64,000 bases of DNA from positions 238,616 through 302,615 of the forward strand of contig NZ_JARXWN010000004.1 of NCBI RefSeq assembly GCF_029892965.1, given 5' to 3'. This DNA is from Dysgonomonas sp. PF1-14 (lineage in GTDB: Bacteria; Bacteroidota; Bacteroidia; Bacteroidales; Dysgonomonadaceae). The notes under the pieces were generated by a model. That model was given only the letters and a program-made list of their open reading frames with translations. It did no database searches and was not told the origin of the DNA. Below are positions 6,873-15,123 of the stretch, piece after piece (the first letter of the stretch is position 1; the number at the start of each line of letters is the position of its first letter). Both the position numbers and the translations under genes were made by a program.

Positions 6873-8777
6873 TTAGAATCGAAGGTTTACCCCGCCGAAT
6901 ACGGTTGCACGCGGCATCGGGTAACCGGCATTGATTTCGTACTTTTGTGCGAGGAGGTTTTCTCCTTTCACAAAGATTTCAAGTTGCTTTACAGGCTTAT
7001 ACGATCCTCTGACGTTCCAGAGGGCAAACGAGTCTTTAATTTCTTCGGTTGTATTTGTTTTCACTGAAGAGTAGAGGTCGTTTATATATTGTATGCCTGT
7101 AGACAGGTTCCATTTGTTGCGGGTATAGTTTATACCAGCATACAGTTTATGCTCGGGTGAAGCTACTACCTTATATTTCATGTGTAGCCAGCTGTAATTT
7201 GCCGACAGGCTTATATAAGGGTTAAGCTTATATTGCGTGGCGAACTCCACACCGTAGTTCTTGATCTTACCTGTATTTATATTCAGTGGTTTACCATCGA
7301 CAGGCACTGTCTGTATGCTGTTCTTGCCATTGATATAATAGAGGCTGAGGTCGAAAGTCAGCGATTTGTCCAGCATCTTGTGCGATGCTGACAATTCGTA
7401 ATTCATTAGTTCTTCCGGCTTCAAGTCCGGATTCTGTGGCGGAAACATATACATCTCGCGGATGGTAGGGTTTCTGAATCCCTTACTTACAATCCCTTTC
7501 AGTATAGTGTTGTCGGTAGCAATATAGCTTAGTCCTAGCTGCGGAATCCATTCTGTACCCGTTACGGCATGATGGTCTATCCGTATTCCTGCATTCAGCA
7601 CAAGTTGACTGATCAAGGTTTGTTGGAAGTTCAGATAACCGGCTACTTCGTTCAGGCTTTTCTTTGCTATGTCTTTGTCGGCCTGTCCGTCCATGAAGAT
7701 ATTCCACGCATGGCCGCCGAAATGCTGAAAGTCGATTCCGGCTGTGGTCTGGTTTCCGGTGAAGAAGCTGTATGACTGATATAGGGTGATGCCGATCATT
7801 TTGTCTGTCGATCTGAAGCGCTCGTTTCTGGGTACGGCTTCCGGATTTACGGCACTGTATCCGTCATTTATCTTATGCTTGCCGAAGTTGTAATAGACCT
7901 TCAGTGCACCTGATGTCTTTTCATAATTGTTTTCGAGTGAAAATGAAGTCACACCACGTATTATATCCGCATCGTTATCCAACAGGGGAGCGCTTGTCGT
8001 TCCGGGATTGGATGCTTTGAAATTAGTCAGATCGAGGTCGACGAACGCATTCCAGTTCGGAGAGAAATCGTATCCCACTTTACCGTATCCGCTATACTGC
8101 TCAAAGTCCATATTATCCCGATGATTATCGCTTCTGTTATAGCTGAGCGATACATAGCTGTTAAATTTTCCGGAGCGTACGGCATTATTAAGTTCGGTAC
8201 TCAGCGTATTGTACGATCCGTACATGGCACGTACTCCGGTTCTTATACCATCTTCCTTTTGTTTTTTTGTTATAATATTGATTACCCCACCCATAGCATT
8301 CGATCCGTATAGTACCGATGCTGGGCCTCTTACCACTTCTACCCGTTCGGCCATCAGTGATTGATACGAGTCGGCAAGGGGATGTCCCATCAATCCCATA
8401 TACTGGGGGTGCCCGTCTATCAGCATCAGCATCTGGGCAGTGGGGCTTCCGCCTATTCCGCGTATGGTCATACCTCCGGCTGCTCCGGTGGATACACCGT
8501 AACCCATAATTCCCCGCGATGTAACGAACAGGCTGGGAACTTCTTCGGTAATAATAGGTAGTAACGATTGCTCAAATTTGGCTTCTATCTGCTTACTGCC
8601 TACTACACTTACACTCATCGGTAAATTGTTCAGGTTTACTGCCGGACGGCTTCCGGTGACAATTATCTCACCCAATTCTACTGAATCGCGAACCACTGCA
8701 TCAGGCTTTCTCTCTTCAGCTCTTATCATTTGCAGGGAGAGTGCCAGTAATGCAATCACATAGAATGATCTTTTCAT
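6873..8777 (-). CDS. TonB-dependent outer-membrane receptor
   Basis: This 634-residue protein has a signal peptide (to about residue 20, ...IRAEE), a TonB box-like segment GEIIVTGSRP, a plug domain and a beta-barrel ending in Phe (GGVNLRF). The plug includes MTIRGIGG and VEVVRGPASVLYGSNAMGG. It lacks the N-terminal CarboxypepD-like extension of SusC proteins, and its size fits siderophore, haem or cobalamin receptors. It is the third gene of the operon, 6 bp after the phosphoribosyltransferase gene. With an ECF S component in the same operon, it probably brings the same ligand across the outer membrane. The ligand is unknown. Confidence 0.92.
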   Translation of the reverse strand: MKRSFYVIALLALSLQMIRAEERKPDAVVRDSVELGEIIVTGSRPAVNLNNLPMSVSVVGSKQIEAKFEQSLLPIITEEVPSLFVTSRGIMGYGVSTGAAGGMTIRGIGGSPTAQMLMLIDGHPQYMGLMGHPLADSYQSLMAERVEVVRGPASVLYGSNAMGGVINIITKKQKEDGIRTGVRAMYGSYNTLSTELNNAVRSGKFNSYVSLSYNRSDNHRDNMDFEQYSGYGKVGYDFSPNWNAFVDLDLTNFKASNPGTTSAPLLDNDADIIRGVTSFSLENNYEKTSGALKVYYNFGKHKINDGYSAVNPEAVPRNERFRSTDKMIGITLYQSYSFFTGNQTTAGIDFQHFGGHAWNIFMDGQADKDIAKKSLNEVAGYLNFQQTLISQLVLNAGIRIDHHAVTGTEWIPQLGLSYIATDNTILKGIVSKGFRNPTIREMYMFPPQNPDLKPEELMNYELSASHKMLDKSLTFDLSLYYINGKNSIQTVPVDGKPLNINTGKIKNYGVEFATQYKLNPYISLSANYSWLHMKYKVVASPEHKLYAGINYTRNKWNLSTGIQYINDLYSSVKTNTTEEIKDSFALWNVRGSYKPVKQLEIFVKGENLLAQKYEINAGYPMPRATVFGGVNLRF

Positions 8778-8783
8778 ATATTA

Positions 8784-9182
8784 CTATAGTAGCCAAGGAA
8801 ATTTGAAGCAGTCCTCGTCGTATAGAGCGTAGTCTGCTTTTCCATTAACTGCAAAAGTTCTTATAAGTTTTGCTTCTGCCAGTAGCTGACATGCGTATGA
8901 AAGTGAAGCGCCTGTTTTTACTCTGTCTTCTACCAGTAGGATAGACTTTCCCTTGTAGTCGAAATCGATAGGAGCCATTAACTGTGGGCTATCGTATTTT
9001 GGCTTCTGGTTGATGTCGCGCAGGTTTATCTTTAAAAGCTGAATCTCGATATCCAGGCGCTGATTGAGTATCGCTGCGGGGATAATACCCCCGTTAGCGA
9101 TAGCAACAATCATATCGAATTCTTCGTTGAAAGGTATAGTGCGAAAACGTTCGCGTACCTCTTCGAATGTTTTGTCGTACAT
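8784..9182 (-). CDS. Type I phosphoribosyltransferase-like protein
   Basis: This 132-residue protein has a PRTase core: an early MIVAIANGGIIPA segment and the PRPP loop variant ILLVEDRVKTGAS, where the usual acidic pair is Glu-Asp. It is shorter than most purine or pyrimidine PRTases. Placement between an ECF S component (14 bp gap) and a TonB receptor (6 bp gap) suggests it traps an imported base or base-like compound as a phosphoribosyl adduct. Substrate is unknown and that role is inference. Confidence 0.8.
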   Translation of the reverse strand: MYDKTFEEVRERFRTIPFNEEFDMIVAIANGGIIPAAILNQRLDIEIQLLKINLRDINQKPKYDSPQLMAPIDFDYKGKSILLVEDRVKTGASLSYACQLLAEAKLIRTFAVNGKADYALYDEDCFKFPWLL

Positions 9183-9196
9183 CTTTGTTTGATGAA

Positions 9197-9709
9197 TCAG
9201 AGTTTAGCAATCGCTTTTAGTACAGCATATCCGCCAAATACCTGAATCAGCATTCCCGGTATTCCTATGCGGAAATCCTGAACTGCGAGAAAGAAATCTT
9301 TGACGATAGCCCATTCTATCAATGTTCCTACTACCTGATATGCCAGAACTACACCGATGATCGCCAGAATAGAAACTTTCTCAAATTTGTGTGCGGCATA
9401 TGCAGCTGCTCCTGCAAGCAGAGTAGATTTAGCAAGTATGACAGGCAATACATCTAATGATGGCATAGCAAACAACAGATAGTTTACCAGCGGAGATAAT
9501 ATTGCAGTCAGTAAACCGACCTTGAAGCCGTATTTGTATGCAGCTATCAGGGTAAAGAAATAGATAGGCAGCAATGTAAGGCCACCATTCGGTACCAGAT
9601 GGCAAATTTGCGGTAATACCAGATTGCCGGCTATAAAGAGCGATGCGAACAGATAGGTTTTAACCTCTTTGTAATTTAATGAATAAAGTTTTACTGAAGT
9701 TGTTTCCAT
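9197..9709 (-). CDS. ECF transporter S component-like membrane protein
   Basis: This 170-residue protein has about five to six hydrophobic segments and the small, compact layout of ECF S components (substrate-binding subunits of vitamin and precursor transporters). The energising module (EcfA/EcfT) is not in this window, as is common for group II ECF systems. It is the first gene of the five-gene operon. The promoter lies in 9710-9960. Candidate substrates include bases or cofactor precursors, given the adjacent phosphoribosyltransferase; nothing in the sequence fixes this. Confidence 0.7.
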   Translation of the reverse strand: METTSVKLYSLNYKEVKTYLFASLFIAGNLVLPQICHLVPNGGLTLLPIYFFTLIAAYKYGFKVGLLTAILSPLVNYLLFAMPSLDVLPVILAKSTLLAGAAAYAAHKFEKVSILAIIGVVLAYQVVGTLIEWAIVKDFFLAVQDFRIGIPGMLIQVFGGYAVLKAIAKL

Positions 9710-10014
9710 AAGCTTTTCAAATTAGTATAGTGTATTTTATTGTATATAAGGAATGTCCTTTTATCGTTTTAAGTTGCCTGAATTTCTATAATTGCTGTTT
9801 CTGATGGTATTAACAAATACAATTTTAACTGTTATTTTTGGATTGAACAAATAAAAGCCCTGTTTTTTAAATTCATTAAGATTATAGATATAATTTATTT
9901 GAACTTAAGGCTCTTAATTGTATTCGATCAGTAATTTATGATAGTGCTTTTCTAAACAATATAATCTTTGTATCTTTGATATAAGATTTAATAAATAACA
10001 ATCCGATAACAGTA
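9710..10014. other. Divergent intergenic region without gene
   Basis: This 305 bp AT-rich region separates the ECF operon (left) from kdsA (right). I looked for a conserved riboswitch before the ECF gene and saw no recognisable one. The only clear signal is the kdsA promoter. Confidence 0.5.
9971..9978 (+). promoter_or_regulatory. -7 box of kdsA operon promoter
   Basis: TATCTTTG matches the Bacteroidetes -7 element TAnnTTTG and lies 36 bp before the kdsA start. The -33 element is weak (a TTTT run around 9948). Confidence 0.6.
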
Positions 10015-10809
10015 ATGAACATAGCAGATCTCAAAAACGATAACTTCTTCCTGCTTGCAGGACCTTGCGTAATAGAGGGTGAAGAAATGGCTCTCCGTAT
10101 AGCCGATAAAGTGATAAATATAACATCGAAACTGAATATACCTTATGTATTTAAGGGATCGTATAAGAAAGCAAACCGCTCGCGGGTAGACTCTTTTACC
10201 GGAATAGGTGATGAGAAAGCGCTGAAAATATTGCGTAAAGTAGGCGAGACTTTCGGTGTGCCTACCGTTACCGATATTCACGAAACGCATGAGGCCGCAA
10301 TGGCTGCCGAATATGTAGATGTATTGCAAATACCCGCATTCCTTTGCCGTCAGACCGATCTGCTTATTGCTGCGGCTAAGACAGGTAAGATTGTAAACAT
10401 AAAGAAAGGGCAATTTCTTGCACCTAACGGAATGCAATTTGCCGCACAAAAGGTAGTGGATTCGGGTAATAGTAATGTTATTATAACAGACAGGGGCACG
10501 TCTTTCGGCTATTCCGATCTGGTAGTGGATTTCAGAGGAATACCAGAAATGAAGGAATTTGGCTTTCCGGTGGTATTGGATGCAACTCATTGTCTGCAAA
10601 AGCCGAATCAGGCATCGGGAGTAACAGGTGGTCAGCCTAAACTGATAGAGACCATGTGTAAGGCGGGTATCGCTACAGGAGTAGACGGATTATTTATCGA
10701 AACTCATTTCGATCCCGCAAATGCTAAGTCCGATGGAGCTAATATGCTTCCGCTAGATCAGTTAGAAGGGTTGATGGCCCGATTGACAAGATTAAAAGCA
10801 GCCTTGTAA
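10015..10809 (+). CDS. kdsA: 3-deoxy-8-phosphooctulonate (KDO-8-P) synthase
   Basis: This 264-residue enzyme condenses phosphoenolpyruvate with arabinose 5-phosphate to make KDO-8-phosphate for lipopolysaccharide core. Visible family motifs are LAGPCVIEGEEMALRIA near the N-terminus and FKGSYKKANRSRVDSFTG. TDIHETHEAA and the C-terminal GLFIETHFDPANAKSDGANM also match. Length is typical. It leads a six-gene plus-strand run and ends 2 bp before the comB-like gene. Confidence 0.97.
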   Translation: MNIADLKNDNFFLLAGPCVIEGEEMALRIADKVINITSKLNIPYVFKGSYKKANRSRVDSFTGIGDEKALKILRKVGETFGVPTVTDIHETHEAAMAAEYVDVLQIPAFLCRQTDLLIAAAKTGKIVNIKKGQFLAPNGMQFAAQKVVDSGNSNVIITDRGTSFGYSDLVVDFRGIPEMKEFGFPVVLDATHCLQKPNQASGVTGGQPKLIETMCKAGIATGVDGLFIETHFDPANAKSDGANMLPLDQLEGLMARLTRLKAAL

Positions 10810-10811
10810 AT

Positions 10812-11528
10812 ATGAAGGTAGATATTTGTTTCACCCCCGCATTATATCCTTATTATTCGGACGATGACAGCGATAAGATTGTTGTCGTAGTCGATATTTT
10901 TCGGGCTACAACTACCATGTGTGCCGCTTTGAATAACCGGGCAAGAGCAATTATTCCCGTTGCGTCTATCGAAGAGGCTCAGGCATATAAATCAAAAGGC
11001 TATCTGGTAGGGGCGGAGCGAAATGTAAGACGTTGCGACTTTGCCGATTTTGGTAATTCTCCATTCGACTACACCGAAGATAAAGTAGGCGATAAGGAAG
11101 TCGTTTTTACGACGACTAACGGCACGCAGGCTATCGAAATGGCTAGTGCTGCGGGAACTCTTATTATCGGTGCATTTTCTAATATAGATGCAGTAGCTGA
11201 TTTTTGTGTAGGTATGCAGAAAGATGTGATTGTGCTTTGTGCCGGATGGAACAACCGCTTTAATATAGAAGATTCGCTTTTTGGTGGTGCTTTAGCCAGA
11301 CGACTTATTGGTAGAGGATATGCGTCAGCCTCAGATGCTACACAGGTTGCCCTGTCTATGTGGGAAGAAGCTAAGCCGGATGTCCGTAATTATATTAATC
11401 GGACGGAACATGTCAAGCGGCTCGAAGCAAATAATCTGCAAGACTCTGTAGAATATTGCCTGACCGAAGATACAGTAGATCTCGTTCCTGTCTACAACAG
11501 GGAGACGAGGAAAATAATCATAGCCTGA
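10812..11528 (+). CDS. comB: 2-phosphosulfolactate phosphatase family (ComB-like)
   Basis: This 238-residue protein matches the ComB family through VVVDIFRATTTM, a GAERN segment, and VFTTTNGTQAIEMA. In methanogens ComB dephosphorylates 2-phosphosulfolactate in coenzyme M synthesis. Bacterial members are widespread without coenzyme M, and their substrate is often unknown, so the family name should not be taken as the reaction here. It follows kdsA by 2 bp and is probably translationally coupled. Full length. Confidence 0.85.
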   Translation: MKVDICFTPALYPYYSDDDSDKIVVVVDIFRATTTMCAALNNRARAIIPVASIEEAQAYKSKGYLVGAERNVRRCDFADFGNSPFDYTEDKVGDKEVVFTTTNGTQAIEMASAAGTLIIGAFSNIDAVADFCVGMQKDVIVLCAGWNNRFNIEDSLFGGALARRLIGRGYASASDATQVALSMWEEAKPDVRNYINRTEHVKRLEANNLQDSVEYCLTEDTVDLVPVYNRETRKIIIA

Positions 11529-11535
11529 ATCAGCA

Positions 11536-11901
11536 ATGGCCGATCATAACGAACTTGGAAAAAGAGGCGAAGATGCGGCTGTGAGCTATCTCAGGAAGGA
11601 GGGTTATGAGATTGTAGAACGTAACTGGAATTACGAGAGGTACGAGATAGATATTATAGCCAGAGATGATGAGTTTATTGTCTTTGTAGAAGTAAAGACA
11701 CGTAGTAGCGATCAATGGGGAAATCCCGAAGAAGCTGTATCTAAGGGAAAGATCAGGCGTATTGTAGAAGCTGCCGATTTCTATCTGAGAGAGTATGATA
11801 TAGATTCTCCTGCCCGTTTTGATGTAATTGCAGCTATCTGGAATGGAAAGGGTTTTGAAATTGACCATATAGATGATGCTTTCCTGGCACCCGTAAATTA
11901 A
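11536..11901 (+). CDS. YraN/UPF0102 endonuclease-like protein
   Basis: This 121-residue protein has the UPF0102 pattern: LGKRGEDAAVSYLRKEGYEI, then YEIDIIARDD...IVFVEVKTR, the Asp and ExK of a PD-(D/E)xK nuclease-like fold. It probably acts on DNA or branched nucleic acid, but the role in cells is unsettled. It sits 7 bp after the comB-like gene. Length is normal for the family. Confidence 0.93.
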   Translation: MADHNELGKRGEDAAVSYLRKEGYEIVERNWNYERYEIDIIARDDEFIVFVEVKTRSSDQWGNPEEAVSKGKIRRIVEAADFYLREYDIDSPARFDVIAAIWNGKGFEIDHIDDAFLAPVN

Positions 11902-11912
11902 TCTTTTACGAT

Positions 11913-13064
11913 ATGAAACATCAATATCTCTACGTTATCCTATTAGCGAGTGCCGCCTTCTTTTCATCGTGCGGTACAATGAGACCTATTAAAAGTGCGA
12001 ATTTTGTCTCTTTATCTGAAACGAATAAAATCGATGGGGATTATTTTTTATGGACCAGAGAACAATCCGACTATGCAGATAGGATATCCAGAAAGAATGC
12101 CTTGTCCTTTTTTGAAAGAGATACGACCGATTATTCATATATGAGCATTCAGGGAAGAACCAGAGCTTTCACAAAAGATACGGCAGAATTTATGCACCTA
12201 AGAACGGAGGGAAAAGACAAGTTGATAGTATCTTATCAAAATAAAACAGGGAAATATGAACGGGTTTATAAAGGCCAATTAAAGAAGAAGTTCTTCGAAA
12301 TCTATTATAACAAAAAGCAGTTTTATATGCCATTGATATTTAGTTATATAAATATAAACAGAGTCAGAGTAGGCAAGTCGGAAAAAGGGGAGCTGATAAT
12401 AAACAATTTCGCAGATCAGACAAGTAATCTCTTAATGTTGGCCGGAGGTTGGTATGAACACAAATCCTATAAATTTCATTCAGCTAATATTAATAAGGAG
12501 TTAATCCCTGTAAGAGTCGATGGGAAATGGGGATATGCAGATTCACAGGACAATATCGTAATTCCGTGTCAATATGATTATGCGTGTTTTTTTGAAAGTG
12601 GAATAGCTCAGGTAAGGCTAAATGATAAATGGGGAATAATAGACCAACGGAATCGGTTTAAGATTCCATGTATTTATAGTCTGATAGTTCCGTTTGCTGA
12701 CGGGAGATTCAAGGTTTACCTGAATAATAAGTCGGGAGTGCTCGATGGAGACGGAAAAGAGGTAATACCTGTAATATATGACCATATAGGGCCTCTCGAG
12801 GATAATATGGCAAAAATCAAATTGGGAGACAAAATAGGATATATTACACGTGATGAGGTAGTCATTCCGGCGATTTATACGCACTTGTATGAAGATGGCG
12901 ATACCTATTTCTTTGCAGAGAAGAATGGCGGAAATTATTTCGTGGATAGAGATGGCTACGAGTATCAGTTAAGTGAAAAAAGCTTACGATTCAAGAAAGG
13001 GATGGTGCCAGATACGGCTACAAAAAGGAAGATCTTATTTGAAGAACAAGATATAGAACAATAA
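11913..13064 (+). CDS. WG-repeat lipoprotein
   Basis: This 383-residue protein has a lipoprotein signal ending FFSSC (Cys at ~20). Residues ~195-330 hold several WG repeats (VDGKWGYAD...IVIPCQYD, LNDKWGIID...IPCIY, NNKSGVLD...VIPVIYD, LGDKIGYIT...VIPAIY). The N-terminal ~170 residues are unlike any family I recognise. WG repeats are extracytoplasmic binding modules of unclear role. It lies within the kdsA-birA run with an 11 bp gap on the left. Confidence 0.85.
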   Translation: MKHQYLYVILLASAAFFSSCGTMRPIKSANFVSLSETNKIDGDYFLWTREQSDYADRISRKNALSFFERDTTDYSYMSIQGRTRAFTKDTAEFMHLRTEGKDKLIVSYQNKTGKYERVYKGQLKKKFFEIYYNKKQFYMPLIFSYININRVRVGKSEKGELIINNFADQTSNLLMLAGGWYEHKSYKFHSANINKELIPVRVDGKWGYADSQDNIVIPCQYDYACFFESGIAQVRLNDKWGIIDQRNRFKIPCIYSLIVPFADGRFKVYLNNKSGVLDGDGKEVIPVIYDHIGPLEDNMAKIKLGDKIGYITRDEVVIPAIYTHLYEDGDTYFFAEKNGGNYFVDRDGYEYQLSEKSLRFKKGMVPDTATKRKILFEEQDIEQ

Positions 13065-13068
13065 GGGT

Positions 13069-13431
13069 ATGAATATAGAAGAAGCACGCGAAGCCTGCCT
13101 GTCCATAAAAGGAGCGACTGAGTGTTTCCCATTTGGGGAAGACACGCTCGTCTTTAAAGTGATGGACAAAATGTTTGCTTATATGGGACTTGAGTCCAGA
13201 GACGGGGAGCATTGGCTCAATCTGAAATGTGATCCGGAGAAGGCTGTCGATCTGCGAGAGCGATATGAAGGAATCAGGCCGGGTTATCATTCGAATAAGA
13301 AGTACTGGAACACTATCGTTATTGAGAGCGATGTGCCGGAAAAAATGATAGAAGAACTGATACAACATTCGGTAGATGAGGTTATAAAGAAGCTGCCGAA
13401 AGTAAAGCAAGCTGAATATCATAATAGCTAA
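13069..13431 (+). CDS. MmcQ/YjbR family protein
   Basis: This 120-residue protein fits the YjbR/MmcQ family (CyaY-like fold). It has the early KGATECFPFGEDTLVFKVM segment, MFAYMGL, LNLKCDPE, and KKYWNTIVIE. Members are called DNA-binding on structural grounds only. It is 4 bp after the WG-repeat lipoprotein gene and 3 bp before birA. Confidence 0.9.
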   Translation: MNIEEAREACLSIKGATECFPFGEDTLVFKVMDKMFAYMGLESRDGEHWLNLKCDPEKAVDLRERYEGIRPGYHSNKKYWNTIVIESDVPEKMIEELIQHSVDEVIKKLPKVKQAEYHNS

Positions 13432-13434
13432 TCG

Positions 13435-14166
13435 GTGGGGCAAATTTTCCATATTCGAGAGACAGACTCTACGAGCAATTATCTGAAAGAACTTCTTAGC
13501 CGCACAGAGGTAGAAGAGGGAACAATTGTATTTGCCGATTTTCAGACTGCAGGAAAAGGGCAGCGTGGAAATAGCTGGGAATCGGAAGCTAAGAAAAATC
13601 TATTGTTTAGTATTGTATTCTATCCGGATACAGTAAGAGCCGGAGAGCAGTTTGTAATATCTCAGATAGTCTCTCTTGCTGTAGTGAAATTTCTGGAGAA
13701 ATATACTGATGACATCACTATAAAATGGCCTAACGATATCTATTGGAAAGAAAAGAAGATCTGTGGCATCCTTATCGAAAATACATTGAATGGAGATAAA
13801 ATTATAGAATCTGTATGCGGTATTGGAATTAATATCAATCAGACGGAATATGTAAGTAATGCACCCAATCCGGTTTCGCTGAGCCAGATTACAGGTGAAG
13901 AATATGACTTGAGTGTATTGTTGGGTGAAGTCGGACAGGCCTTTTCTCTATATTATGATTATATAAGATCGGGAAAAGAGAAAACTGTGGAAGAAGAATA
14001 CAAGTCTTTCCTGTTTCGGAGGCAAGGTTATTATTGGTATGATGATGGTGAAAAAAACTTTCAGGCTTATATCAAAGATATAAAGCCGAATGGGTTACTT
14101 GTATTGGAAACAGATACAGGCGAAGAACGAAGCTTCGCATTCAAAGAAGTCCGCTATGTATTATAA
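13435..14166 (+). CDS. birA: Biotin-[acetyl-CoA-carboxylase] ligase
   Basis: This 243-residue enzyme activates biotin with ATP and transfers it to the biotin carboxyl carrier protein. It lacks the N-terminal DNA-binding domain of E. coli BirA, so it is a ligase without repressor function. Motifs are HIRETDSTSNYL, the biotin/ATP loop GKGQRGNSW and IKWPNDIYW...KICGILIEN. The start is GTG at 13435, 3 bp after the preceding stop; no ATG fits as well because the conserved N-terminal strand begins immediately. Last gene of the kdsA run. Confidence 0.95.
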   Translation: MGQIFHIRETDSTSNYLKELLSRTEVEEGTIVFADFQTAGKGQRGNSWESEAKKNLLFSIVFYPDTVRAGEQFVISQIVSLAVVKFLEKYTDDITIKWPNDIYWKEKKICGILIENTLNGDKIIESVCGIGININQTEYVSNAPNPVSLSQITGEEYDLSVLLGEVGQAFSLYYDYIRSGKEKTVEEEYKSFLFRRQGYYWYDDGEKNFQAYIKDIKPNGLLVLETDTGEERSFAFKEVRYVL

Positions 14167-14185
14167 ATGGTAAAACAATAGGCTA

Positions 14186-14446
14186 TCAGATAAGTATATT
14201 ATATATCGTGTACGAATGCTTGTCCTCTCCTTCTTTAGAGCGGACATAGTGTTTGTCAATATCTATTTTTATGCACTGACGGACATTGAGCAGCGCAAAG
14301 ATCTCCTCATTCGTTAAGTCTTCCTTCTCATAAACCACAATACGGGCAAAAGAATCGTCAATAGTCACTTTCGTGGCTTTGTTGGCCGGAGTTGTTGACT
14401 GCAATACTGAAACTATAGGGTGCTTTTTATCAAGTTGATCATCCAT
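14186..14446 (-). CDS. Hypothetical 86-residue protein
   Basis: This small acidic protein has no recognised domain (MDDQLDKKHPIV start; central IRIVVYEKEDLTNEEI-like segment). It converges on birA and is divergent from argR. Its size and Asp/Glu/Lys-rich composition fit a small cytoplasmic protein, but it could be spurious. A TTACATTTC motif upstream on the minus strand resembles a -7 box. Confidence 0.5.
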   Translation of the reverse strand: MDDQLDKKHPIVSVLQSTTPANKATKVTIDDSFARIVVYEKEDLTNEEIFALLNVRQCIKIDIDKHYVRSKEGEDKHSYTIYNILI

Positions 14447-14596
14447 TGGTTTGCGAAATGTAAATTATATAATCCAGACGTTTTATATCTCCGGCTTCCG
14501 ATTACGCAAATATAGAAAAATATATTTAATAAGCAAAGTTTAACTTTTTGTCAATATGTTATTTATAGGTGGTATTAAAATTTCTATCAATGATAT

Positions 14597-14627
14597 TTTG
14601 TTGTATGTATTTTTATGCATACTTTTG
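14597..14627 (+). promoter_or_regulatory. argR operon promoter
   Basis: TTTG at 14597-14600, then 19 bp, then TACTTTTG at 14620-14627, an exact Bacteroidetes TTTG-N19-TAnnTTTG promoter. It requires the ArgR start to be the ATG at 14654 rather than further upstream. Confidence 0.8.
14604..14621. promoter_or_regulatory. ARG box 1 (ArgR operator)
   Basis: TATGTATTTTTATGCATA matches the bacterial ARG box pattern TNTGNATWWWWATNCANA at every fixed position. It fills the spacer between the -33 and -7 elements of the argR promoter, so bound ArgR would block RNA polymerase. Confidence 0.75.
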
Positions 14628-14634
14628 TGTTGTT

Positions 14635-14652
14635 TTTGTATATTTATACTGA
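14635..14652. promoter_or_regulatory. ARG box 2 (ArgR operator)
   Basis: TTTGTATATTTATACTGA matches the ARG box pattern with one mismatch. Its centre is 31 bp (about three helical turns) from box 1, and it covers the expected transcription start and the argR ribosome-binding region. Confidence 0.55.
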
Positions 14653-14653
14653 T

Positions 14654-15109
14654 ATGACGAAAAAATATAGACATAGAATAATAAAAGAAGTACTACAGAC
14701 AACTGAAGTTAACAGTCAGGAAATGCTTCTCAACGAGCTTGTATCTAAAGGGTTTGAACTTACTCAAGCTACTTTATCACGCGATATAAAAGAACTGAAG
14801 ATAGTGAAAGTGCCAACAGCAAAAGGGAGCTATATATATCAGTTGTCCGATAATATTCAGACAGACAACGAAATAACTCCTGCTTCGGCTTTTGGCTTTT
14901 CGGGTATTGAGTTTTCCGGAAATCTGGCGGTTATCAAAACGCGTCCGGGATATGCAATGGCTATTGCCGCCGAAATAGATAAAAAAGCAGCCGGATATAT
15001 ACTGGGAACAGTAGCCGGAGATGATACCATCTTGCTTATACCCAGAGAGAATGTTGACCGAAATGAAGTATTGGCTTCATTGTCGGTGTTTATTCCTAAC
15101 ATAAAATAG
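14654..15109 (+). CDS. argR: Arginine repressor
   Basis: This 151-residue regulator senses arginine and controls arginine genes. The N-terminal winged helix includes LTQATLSRDIKELKIVKV (~37-54). The C-terminal hexamerisation/arginine-binding domain has AGYILGTVAGDDTILLIP with the Asp-Asp arginine ligands. A longer reading frame from 14615 exists but begins within the promoter, so ATG 14654 is chosen. It leads the arginine operon and its promoter carries two ARG boxes, so autoregulation is likely. Its stop overlaps the GTG from which the next frame could start. Confidence 0.96.
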   Translation: MTKKYRHRIIKEVLQTTEVNSQEMLLNELVSKGFELTQATLSRDIKELKIVKVPTAKGSYIYQLSDNIQTDNEITPASAFGFSGIEFSGNLAVIKTRPGYAMAIAAEIDKKAAGYILGTVAGDDTILLIPRENVDRNEVLASLSVFIPNIK

Positions 15110-15123
15110 TGAAAGTTACAGAA

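Noticed and set aside
9710..9960. Riboswitch before the ECF operon
   Set aside because: The region is simple AT-rich sequence and I could not see any known aptamer pattern; it remains untested by covariance search.
14615..14653. N-terminal extension of ArgR
   Set aside because: It lies on the promoter -7 box and the ARG boxes; ATG 14654 matches the family start.
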